Shown here: piece after piece, positions 48,421 through 57,373 of the stretch
Position numbering within the stretch: position 1 is the stretch's first letter
Layout: each line of letters starts with the position of its first letter
NCBI RefSeq assembly: GCF_048544455.1
Contig: NC_133538.1
Location: 44,841,969-44,905,968, forward strand
Length of the DNA: 64,000 bases
Reading direction: 5' to 3'
From: Silene latifolia
Lineage: Eukaryota > Streptophyta > Magnoliopsida > Caryophyllales > Caryophyllaceae
The notes under the pieces: model-generated
What the model saw: the letters and a program-made list of their open reading frames with translations, nothing else
What the model was told of the DNA's origin: nothing
Databases searched by the model: none
Made by a program: the position numbers and the translations under genes

Positions 48421-49160
48421 ATGCCTCGCTCTTGTGTGGGCAACGAAGAAGCTACGTCACTACATGCTTAGCTACTCCGTCAAAATATATTCCAAAATGG
48501 ATCCAGTCAAATACCTCTTCGAGAAACCCGTCCTCAACGGACGTCTTGCAAGGTGGACTCTGATGCTCTCAGAATTCGACCTCAAATATGTGCCACTAAA
48601 AGTCATAAAAGGCCGCGCCGTCGCCGAATTCTTCGCAGAAAATCCCATCAACGACGCACAAACCATAGATACTTGGTCATTTCCCGATGAGGATATACTT
48701 CAAACAGATGTAGACTCCTGGGATCTATACTTTGATGGAGCATCAAATTTAAGAGGATTCGGAATAGGAGTGTTGCTCATTTCTCCTGAAGGTGAGCATA
48801 CACCGATTGCTGTCAAAATCGACTTCGAGGTGACAAACAACGCCGCAGAGTACGAAGCTTGTCTCATTGGGCTACAAGCGGCAGTAAGCTTAGGCATTAA
48901 AAACCTCCGAGTACATGGGGACTCATCACTAATCATCAACCAAGTTACAGGATCTTGAAAAATACGAAGTGAAAGCCTCGCACCCTATCAGGCTAGGATA
49001 GATCAAGTGGCTCAATTCTTTGATCACGTAACCTACTTACACCTACCTCGGGAGGAAAATCAATTTGCAGACGCTCTTGCGAAACTTGCATCCTTGATAA
49101 ATATGCCAGATCACATGATAGACATGCCCTTGTGTATCGAACGACTTGTCGAACCGCTTA
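48200..49160 (+). pseudogene. Tat RNase H and additional archaeal-type RNase H
   Basis: The first RNase H/connection segment is recognisable as KAFDRIKEILAKPPVL, YLSKKFLEYECKYSQLEKTC and LALVWATKKLRHYM. A second RNase H-like domain follows at 48715 on: LYFDGASNLRGFGIGVLL (Asp), NNAAEYEACLIGLQAA (Glu), VHGDSSLIINQV (Asp) and, after a stop at 48956, NQFADALAKLAS (Asp). Having both is characteristic of the Tat lineage. Confidence 0.85.
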
Positions 49161-50451
49161 TGTCCACCAAATCACCAATGAAGAGGAAATCGCACAGGAA
49201 CCCTGGTTCCAAGCAATCCTGAATTTCAAGCTTAATGGTACCTATCCACCGGATATGGACAAAAGGGGACAACGTGCTATACGCCTATTAGCTTCCCAAT
49301 ACATCCTGATGCAAGGAGAGTTATACAAAAGAACACCTCTTGGTGTAGTCCTACGTTGCCTTGATCATTCACAGGCACGAAAGGTGATGGAAGAAGTCCA
49401 CGATGGAGAATGCGGTCCCCACATGAGTGGGCCTATGATGGCAAAGAAAATCACACGTTTAGGGTATTATTGGACCACAATGGAATCCGATTACATCAAA
49501 TACATGAGACATTGCCACAATTGCCAAATCTTCGGGAATGTACAACATGTCCCTCCTTCGTTGCTATACACGATGACATCTCCTTGGCCATTTTCCGCAT
49601 GGGGAATTGACATAATCGGAAAGATAACCCCAGCCGGAACAGGAGGTCACTGTTTCATTCTAGTAGCAATCGACTACTTCACCAAATGGGTAGAAGCAGC
49701 TTCCTACACTGGTCTTACGGCTAAAAATGTGGCAAAATTCATACAAAACAACATCATCTGTCGATATGGTTGCCCACATGAGATCATTAGTGATAATGGG
49801 TCACACTTCCAAGCTGAAACCGAGCAATTGCTAGCCAAATATAAGATTAAGCATCACCACTCTTCGCCCTATAGACCACAGACTAACGGCGCGGTAGAGG
49901 CGGCAAACAAGAATGTTGTCACAATTCTCAAGAAAATGACTGACAACTACAGAGATTGGCCAAGCAAGATACCTTTTGCCCTATGGGGGTACCGTACATC
50001 AGTTAGGACGCCCACTGGGGCTACTCCTTTCTATTTGACCTACGGCATGGAGGCCGTACAACCAGTCGAACTAGAAATACCATCCTTGCGTATTCTACTC
50101 GAAAGCCAAATCCCTGAAGCCGATTGGAAGAAGGATAGATATGAAGAACTTATCCTCCTGGATGAACGTAGGCTACGCGCCTTACATAATGTCCAAACAT
50201 ATCAAGCACGTATCAAACGAGCTTTCAACAAAAGGGTTAGGCCAAGAAACATCAAAGAAGGAGACTTAGTACTCAAATCGGTTAGAGCTCTTTTACCTGT
50301 CGACCCAAGGGGAAAATTCAAACCTAATTGGGCCGGACCATATCTAGTCAAATCCATACTCCCAGGGGGTGTGGTTAGAATCACAGACCTAGATGGGAAT
50401 GAGTTTTCAAACCCCACAAACCTTGACCAACTGAAACGATACTATGCCTAG
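49132..50451 (+). CDS. Tat integrase
   Basis: Open for 439 codons in this copy, but cut off from RT by upstream stops. The HHCC zinc region is HDGECGPH...CHNCQIF. The catalytic core has WGIDIIGKI (Asp), EIISDNGSHF (Asp) and TNGAVEAANKN (Glu). The C-terminal beta-barrel region ends LDGNEFSNPTNLDQLKRYYA before TAG. There is no chromodomain. Confidence 0.9.
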   Translation: MYRTTCRTAYVHQITNEEEIAQEPWFQAILNFKLNGTYPPDMDKRGQRAIRLLASQYILMQGELYKRTPLGVVLRCLDHSQARKVMEEVHDGECGPHMSGPMMAKKITRLGYYWTTMESDYIKYMRHCHNCQIFGNVQHVPPSLLYTMTSPWPFSAWGIDIIGKITPAGTGGHCFILVAIDYFTKWVEAASYTGLTAKNVAKFIQNNIICRYGCPHEIISDNGSHFQAETEQLLAKYKIKHHHSSPYRPQTNGAVEAANKNVVTILKKMTDNYRDWPSKIPFALWGYRTSVRTPTGATPFYLTYGMEAVQPVELEIPSLRILLESQIPEADWKKDRYEELILLDERRLRALHNVQTYQARIKRAFNKRVRPRNIKEGDLVLKSVRALLPVDPRGKFKPNWAGPYLVKSILPGGVVRITDLDGNEFSNPTNLDQLKRYYA

Positions 50452-50992
50452 AATAGGACCACACACGCGCCTCGCTAAACCCATGTGTCGCTCCCGTGGC
50501 ACTAAATAAACGGCCCCCGCCCAAATGAAATAAGCTAAGTGTCACTATGCTCTTGCATTTTGACAAATTTGTCATCCTCATATCATCAAATAAACTAAAT
50601 TCGCACCTTGAGAACAAGCAAAAGCTCATGCTTAGTTTCTATGTTCATTACAAGCTCTTGCTTCGAACAATTATTCTTTTACATTTACTCGAACTATGCG
50701 CAAGGGTTTGATTTCGCTTTTTTAAGTGAATACGTAGGCAATCCTTCACAGGATTCAACCCATTATACCTAAAATGTAAATAGAAGGACATTTGCGTTGC
50801 ATTTGAAATTCGACAAGAATAATAAAAGAAAATCACAACGGTTTCATAACCATTCAACCTTTTTTATTCCATTCGCTTTCTAATAATAATAGTACGTTAC
50901 ATAATAAAAATAGAATAGGCTAGGATTCTAAAAATCCCTCCTTTTTATGACAACAATAATAATAATAATCAAATAATAAATAAGGACTCGGG
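50452..50992. other. Spacer between integrase and the antisense genes
   Basis: No coding frame; it would hold the 3' ends of both converging transcripts. A short AAT/ATA-rich patch is at 50950-50980. Confidence 0.55.
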
Positions 50993-51800
50993 CTATTCCT
51001 CCATCTTCCCCTTGCCCTTGTCACTCTTGTCATATTTCTTGTCACGACCTCGAGCCGGGCGCTCTTGCACCACTTCGGACCTAATCACCAACGGTCTTTC
51101 TCGAGGCCCGACTCTTCCGTTCTTGCCAACCACCATTTCCGCAACAGAGTAGTCTTTGATTTCTTCAAGGGTGAATGACCAAAACCGCTTCTTCTTCTCC
51201 CTCCGTCAGATGCTTCTCCTTCTCTTTCTCTCCCTCGCGCACCTTGTAGTCAACAGGTTCGCGTTTCCTTAGTCTCTCGCGCTCTTCCGAAGTCGCAGCC
51301 TTTCTCCACCTCAGATAGGAATCCGACACCCACAAAGCATTGGCGGAGAAACTCAAGAACCACATGTTTCTTTGGGCCCATTTGATAGCCCACTCTCTTC
51401 GGCTCTCTCGTAGTAAGCGCCATAGCGATCTGCAAGGGACGGTGTCAAGCCTCGGGATCGTCGCTTTCAGCCCAACTTGCCTCATCAATCTTTCCGGAAA
51501 GATGCATACCATGAACTCCGATCCGAAATGCGCACGGACCTAGTGGGATCCAAAGAAGACACTCCAGTGACGGACTTGAGGTGCCACCACGGTACAACCC
51601 ACCTAATCAACGGGCCATCATCATTCTTCAGCTTGTTCTTCCAATAGTCACAGACCCGGGTGAAGTCCACCATGTACAACCGCGTCCTCATCGCAATCAT
51701 ACGGGAATGATAGGAAAGTGCATGAACTGGGGGCTCGAGCAGTCGGAGCCGTTCCATAAGCCAAACCTACCAAAAGCAGGTATTAGACACCAAACAACAA

Positions 51801-51862
<62 letters not shown>

Positions 51863-52513
51863 AAAAAAAGGAATGATGTCTCTTACCTGCAAAATGACGG
51901 GACTCCCCAAGAACGGCAGATCGCGGTTGGATTTCCTATTATCCAAACCCAAGATGATCTCCCCTAAGCATAAACAAGTGGGCTCTGCGCACTCCATTTG
52001 CTCAATAAAACCCAAAAGACGGGGATCACCTCTCAAATCTTCATCAACGTGTCCTTGGAAGACATACACGTGCAGCAAACAAAAGCCAAATGCCCTCCTC
52101 CCCGGCAACATGGGAAACAGAGGGTCGGCCCCGTTAATGAATCGGTCTACAAAATCCAACATTCTCACGCCTTTCGGGGTAACTAGGCGATCCACCTCAA
52201 GTCCGTCGGTCCAAGCAAGTCTCTGAATTTGCTCTTATACCCTTGTGAAGTGGAAGGAATGGCGGGTAAATGTTCGGATCCCATCCACCAATAGCGGCTA
52301 TTTCTTCAGAAATGGGCAAATGTCACCTCCTGGGAACGCGAAAACATGATAATTCGGGTCCCAATAGTCAAGGCAAGCATCCAAGAACGGTTTTACAATC
52401 TTAATGAGTTTCAAACTCAACAAAGACCCAAGGTTATAAGCACCCATGTCGTGCTTCTCCACATTCGAAAACTCGTTGGTCCATTCCTTCAGACGGATCT
52501 CCAAAGTATTCAT
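50993..52513 (-). pseudogene. Tat antisense gene 1: plant retrotransposon-associated protein (DUF7745/PMD-like)
   Basis: Start ATG 52513 (MNTLEIRLKEWTNEFSNVEK), then VKPFLDACLDYWDPNYHVFA, the opening of a domain common in antisense frames of plant Gypsy elements (domain name recalled, not searched). The frame is lost near 52310 and resumes as EEIAAIGGWDP. 52195-51887 has GRRAFGFCLLHVYVFQG and CLGEIILGLD, ending CAG before GTAAGA. The 120-bp intron 51767-51886 includes a 60-70-bp poly-T. The next exon from 51766 begins VWLMERLRLLEPPVHALS, with a frame shift near 51510 then PERLMRQVGLKATIP. The C-terminus is Lys/Arg/Asp-rich (YDKSDKGKGKMEE, stop at 50993). Function unknown. Confidence 0.7.
51797..51861. 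repeat. Long A homopolymer in an antisense intron
   Basis: An uninterrupted run of more than 60 A, lying wholly in the intron of antisense gene 1, where it is poly-T. Its length may be unreliable. Confidence 0.85.
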
Positions 52514-52611
52514 GATGACAATTTTCTCTTGAAGATTTATTTCGAGAGTTTTATGTGAATAGACGAGGAAGAGACGGAAGAATTGTGTGAATTAACACCT
52601 CATCGACGCTT

Positions 52612-52620
52612 CTATTTATA
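52612..52620 (-). promoter_or_regulatory. TATA box of antisense gene 1
   Basis: TATAAATAG on the minus strand, about 100 bp before ATG 52513. The three LTR types in this window use the same TATAAATAG core. Confidence 0.6.
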
Positions 52621-52668
52621 CTAATTGCTGTTTCCAAAAATCCGCCAGAACGGACCAACTTGGGAACA

Positions 52669-52728
52669 GGCGCAGCGCCTGCTGCGCCTCTTCAAAGGGA
52701 CGCAGCTCATGCTGCGCCTCTTCCCCAA
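52669..52728. repeat. Paired GCAGC/GCTGCGCCTCTTC hairpin module upstream of antisense gene 1
   Basis: Two half-modules: GGCGCAGCGCCTGCTGCGCC with CTCTTC, then GACGCAGCTCATGCTGCGCC with CTCTTCC. Each can fold through CGCAGC/GCTGCG. The module lies 50 bp upstream of the minus-strand TATA box. Confidence 0.8.
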
Positions 52729-52729
52729 G

Positions 52730-53426
52730 CTCACTTCTGTGATTTCCGCGTTTGGATCTTTCCTAATTAACGAATAAATTCCTATTCTTACGGGATTTTA
52801 TTTTGGTAAATACGAGCAGTTTACCATGTTTCAAGTTTCCTATTTTCGCGGGCACGCATTTCGAGGCAACATCGACACCTTCGCCATTTCATGACACTCA
52901 AACTTTTTATTCTTAGGAAATGAATTTCATTTTTTTAATTTTTTAGGAAGTAAATTTCATTTTCTTTTTGGGAAACAATTTCCTTTTGTTTTCATTTCAA
53001 CATTTCATTTCTACACTTACAGATTTCTCTTTTTTCTTTTTTTTTTAGGGGGTAACCCTCCCTACCGTCCGGTCATTTCCGACAAAATTTTTGCATTTTT
53101 CATGCTCTTTCGAGTCTCATTTTGCGCTGGTCAAAGGCCATATGTATAAAATGTATGTTTTGCGTGATTTCTATGTAAATTTCGGCAACATGACGGCGTA
53201 AACCGTTATCTACCAAACTGTTCAAGAACTAACTCAGATACAAGAAACACAACCCAGCAGCAAAGGCACTCAGGCCGTCGTATATACACCAAATGAAACA
53301 AATGTACAAGCAAACTGGGGGCTTGCGCCCCGAACAAAGTCCAAAGTCCAAGCAAACTGGGGGCTTGCGCCCCAAACAAAGTCCAAAAATGTTCAAAATC
53401 AGATGTCCAAATGTACAAAACTACAA
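52730..53426. other. Spacer between the two antisense genes, with a 42-bp direct repeat
   Basis: CAAGCAAACTGGGGGCTTGC followed by GCCCC occurs twice (53308, 53350). GGGGCTTGCGCCCC is an imperfect palindrome. The rest is T-rich with no gene. Confidence 0.6.
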
Positions 53427-56400
53427 CTACCGCTGGGCACCCTCCAACTCAGCAACCCTCGCCGTAAGAGCAGCAATCTCGGCATCCCGAAACTCGAGCT
53501 CCCTCAACAAGCGAGCTGTCTCCTCCCGAGACTGGGTCAACTCTCGCTCCGACTCACGGCCAGCCTATAAACAGAAGTAAATTGGCTCATGTCAATCAAT
53601 TCAAACAAAACTGAAAATCAAAAATCAAAAGAAATCAAATGAGGTTCATACCTGACGACCTCGACCACCGACGAGTGCCTCGATGGCGGTAGCTCGTAGC
53701 CGGTTGGCCACCCTCCATAGTGCCACGAACCGGGATGGCGCGACCTGCATTATCAAAAGAAATTCTCAGTAAATTGAACAAGTTCAATCAAATGTGTTCT
53801 TACACGAAAGGTATATAAGCTGGAGGCTCACCCTCCGAATCAGATGCTGCCAGTCGTCTAGGCCAGCATCCGTCACAGCTACGTCAAAGTCACGCAGCTC
53901 GGAGATCGTCGTCCTCCCGGTCGCGTCGATGTACTCAAGAGTCTCGGGGTACACTGGGGGCTCGATGCCCGCCGCCTCGACCTCCTGCAAGGACAAATAA
54001 TTCTCATTAATCGACGATCTTTCGTCGTAATTCTCAAAATCAAGTCAAGGAAAAGTAAAAGATATTCACCACTACTGGCCAGTACGCCAACCTCCCCTAA
54101 AGGAACGCCGAGTAGTCCTCGCCAGGGAGAAGAAGGTCGTCGCCACTGGCACCAGCCAGGTCCGCCTCCCTCTCAGCCTCAGTAGGCTCCCTGAACATCG
54201 TCCTCGGAGGATCAACGGGAACCGTCAACGCGTCCCGAGAGCACTGACGAGCCAAACGCTCGCCCAGATACCACACAGGACCCATCGACGTCCACAACAG
54301 CAGCCGACTCGGGCTCCTAGGTCGAAGGACCTCAGCGACAAAAGGAGGTGCTCCAGCGTACTACGCCCAAGGTCTGGGCACCCACTGCGACAAGATAAGG
54401 CAAAGATTATTCCTATGATCAAGTGAAGGCAAAGGATAAGAAATATAAATGAATACGAGTGGGATACTCACGCGCTCACCAAGGGCGTTCACGTCCCGCC
54501 GGTGACATTGTGCGAAGAGCGCTTGCTCTTCGTCCCAAGACATCACCCAATCCCTCACCACGGGATAGGCCTTCTCCAGCGGCTCCGTCCTCTTGGGCGC
54601 GAGACTCGGGAAGTAAGAGTACACCCATGCCTGTAGAATAGAATAATCAATGACGATCTTTCGTGATTTAATAAAGAAAGGAATTTACCTTGGTCTAAAG
54701 GAAGGTTCATACCTCCAACAGTAGTCCAGGTCCGACAGCGCCTGAAGAAGTCCCCTTCTCCATCAACTCCGGACGAACCATGGCCCTCATGAAGCGGATG
54801 AGGACCGCAAAACCAGCAGTGACCCAGTCCCAGCGTCCTAGGGAACTCAGGTCAGAAAGAAAGGGAAGAAGCTTCGTCGATAGCCTCTCGCCCTTGTCTC
54901 CGAGGTAAATCGAAGACAGGAACCACCAAAGCCACAGACGAGCCCTCTGCTCAGCTGTACAAGGAGGAGGAGCAGTCTCCCTCCCATCGATCGTCACCAG
55001 CGCCGGGGTCTTCCCCGCAAAGTAGTCTCGGACGTAGGTACTGGGTACCAAACCCGGATCGCAACAACGACCTTCGGCGACAAGTTCCAGCCGATCAATC
55101 TCCTCGCCTCGGCCGAATCCGCCCTCATAGCAGTCTCCGGCCACACCATCTCCTCGGTCCCACACGGCAGACCAGAAATCATGCCGTAATCCTCCAAAGT
55201 GACTCCCACCTCACCAAAAGGCAGGTGAAACGTGGAAGTCGTATCCCAGAATCGGTCCAAGAAAGCGCGGACCAGGCTAAGGTTAGCCCGCAACTTCCTC
55301 TTCACGATATCCCTCCAGGACACGAACCGAGGACCAAACGCTCCACGCTCGATCATGGCCCTCTCCTCCGCCGACAGCCGCTCGTAGTGCTCCATCGCTG
55401 TCGTGTAACCCGAGAACGACCTGATGTTCCCGGCCTCCTATAATGATTTGAAACAAAGCTATCTTTAGTTTTGGCTGAAATTTGAAAGAAATTTGAACTA
55501 AAAGAATGAAAGAGGACAGGTAGTGAGTAGTGAATTCCTATTTACCAGGCTCTTCACCGTCTGTAGGACGGTGACCCTCTGCAGCCCACACGAGGTGCCT
55601 ACTCTCCCAGTCTCGGCCCACGCAGAGCTCCCCTCGGTGGCGACCTCCTCGCTGACGTTGGCCCTGTCTCGGGATCTCCTCCTCCTCGACGACCTCCTCC
55701 TCGTGAAACTCGGCGGCCATCACCGCGGCGGTGAAGGCCTCTCTAAATCCTCCTCAACAAGATCGACGTCTATCTCCATGGGAGTCCTCCCAGAAGTAGA
55801 AGCCTCATCACCTGCAACGTTAAAGTAAATTCAGGCCGCGTCACATGACGACAAGCCTTTGTTAAGGAGTTTTCGAGCCTTCAGAGCCCTGAAAACTGCC
55901 CTTTCCATGCCATCTTTGGCCATATTCCCGCCAACCCAATCACTCATGTGATAAATTGGGTCAAGTCAAGTCCAAGTCAAAGCCTAGTTCCAGGTTCAAG
56001 TCGAAAATTCGGCAGCATTCCGCCATAACGGCGATTATGCCCTAGAAAGGTGTCCTGAAAAAGTTGTCACAAACCAAAATTTCGAGATGGTATAAAGTTT
56101 ACCCATCATCCAAGGATCCCAAATACCAAATTTCATCGCCAATGGGCATTCCTAAGGCTATTTTCGAAGCAATTTACGGTTCAGCTGTAAAACCGTATTA
56201 AAATTCATTCAAAGGCTCAAAACTCGATGAAAATTCGAAGCAAATACATGGTTATGTTCCTAACATTGCCTACTATCCGTTTCTAACATCAATTTGGCAT
56301 AGCAAATCCATTTGGGGGAAAAGCCCCAAATTTTCGATCAAAAGGGTCGAAAACCCTAGTTTTCGCGGCTCAAAATTCAACAAATGTAGATGATTAATGC

Positions 56401-56430
56401 AAGATTGGAACACATACCTCGATTAGTCAT
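53427..56430 (-). pseudogene. Tat antisense gene 2: plant mobile domain (PMD, aminotransferase-like) protein, eight exons
   Basis: Minus-strand exons with GT-AG borders: 56430-56418 (MTNR), 55811-55546, 55437-54713, 54630-54472, 54384-54070, 53984-53832, 53744-53652 and 53564-53427 (stop TAG). After the first, every exon joins in phase 0. Exon 3 carries LVRAFLDRFWDTTSTFHLPF and GEVGVTLEDYGMISGLP, the core of the plant mobile domain, then YVRDYFAGKTPALVTIDG and LWWFLSSIYLGD. The last exon is coiled-coil-like (SERELTQSREETARLLRELE). Damage: TGA in exon 2, a frame change in exon 3, TAGs at two places in exon 5. PMD proteins act in transposon silencing or meristem maintenance in plants; in Tat elements their role is unknown. 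Confidence 0.8.
55812..56417. other. First intron of antisense gene 2
   Basis: A 606-bp intron between the 13-nt first coding exon and exon 2. No internal gene was seen. Confidence 0.55.
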
Positions 56431-56572
56431 GTTTAATGCAAGCTTTTGGATCAAACCTCGACGGAAATGGTGAAGATTTGAGAGAGAAATTGCAAGAATT
56501 GTGTTTCGAAATAATGAAATACAATCCTTGTGAGTTCGCGTTTTTACGCAGAAATAGCCAAATTGGGGAAAA

Positions 56573-56630
56573 GACGCAGCAGGCGTTGCGCCTCTTCCAA
56601 GAGACGCAGCTCTTGCTGCGCCTCTTCCTT
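56573..56630. repeat. Paired GACGCAGC/GCGCCTCTTCC hairpin module upstream of antisense gene 2
   Basis: GACGCAGCAGGCGTTGCGCC with CTCTTCC is followed by GACGCAGCTCTTGCTGCGCC with CTCTTCC. It lies about 140 bp upstream of ATG 56430 on the minus strand. Confidence 0.8.
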
Positions 56631-56639
56631 GTGTTCCCT

Positions 56640-57360
56640 CCATACGGATTTTTAAAAATTCGTTATGAGTTCGTTATTTGTGGGCCCATCTTTGGTGCGC
56701 CTCTTCTTCAACGCTATTATATTCTTTTGGTCCGTTTCGATGATTTTCTTTCGTTCCGCCCGCATTTTATCCAGCGCAAAGATATTTTGCGATATTGCTC
56801 AAGATCATTATATCCAGTAGCGTAGTATTTTGCATCTTGCTCACTCAAGATTTCTCCCACGACGATCTAGATGTTCCTAGTCGACAAAATATTCCCAAAG
56901 AAGAGTTTGTTTGAGACCGACGCAAGCGATTCAACCTCAAGTTTTGCCGAGTTCGCTTGAGACTAACACAAGCGGATTCCCCAGCGATTTCTGCGACGTC
57001 CCGCTTGCTTTCAATATTTCTTGTTTCCCCGCAGAGTTCGACCAAAGTTCCCTCAGACCCCTAATGCCTTCAGACACCAAGTTATCTTCGGACCAAAGAG
57101 TTTTGCCGAAGCGTCTTGATCCCGCTTCACCCAGGGGGTATCTCGGGTATGGTTTCTTCTTATGGCTGGCGAGCTTCCTTACGTAGTCTAATGGACTTTA
57201 AACGACCCTCCCCGATAGTCGACAGACTCTAAAATGTTCCCGACGACAGGTCCTTGGTTCAGACCCCTTGAGCCGCCTCGCGTCGCCATAGTCGTCAGGT
57301 TGTAATCTTCGATTGACCTGATGGCTATACTTTGACTTTCGCCTTGTCCAAGCCTCAGTC
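56640..57360. other. Tat internal region before the polypurine tract
   Basis: No domain in any frame. It would contain the promoter of antisense gene 2. Confidence 0.5.
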
Positions 57361-57373
57361 AAAGTGGGGGCTC
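57361..57373 (+). other. Tat polypurine tract
   Basis: AAAGTGGGGGCTC directly precedes the 3' LTR. Confidence 0.8.

Noticed and set aside
45515..50451. Annotating the Tat pol frames as working genes
   Set aside because: In-frame stops at 46229, 46643, 47798, 48193 and 48956 and several frame changes separate the domains; only the integrase block is open by itself.
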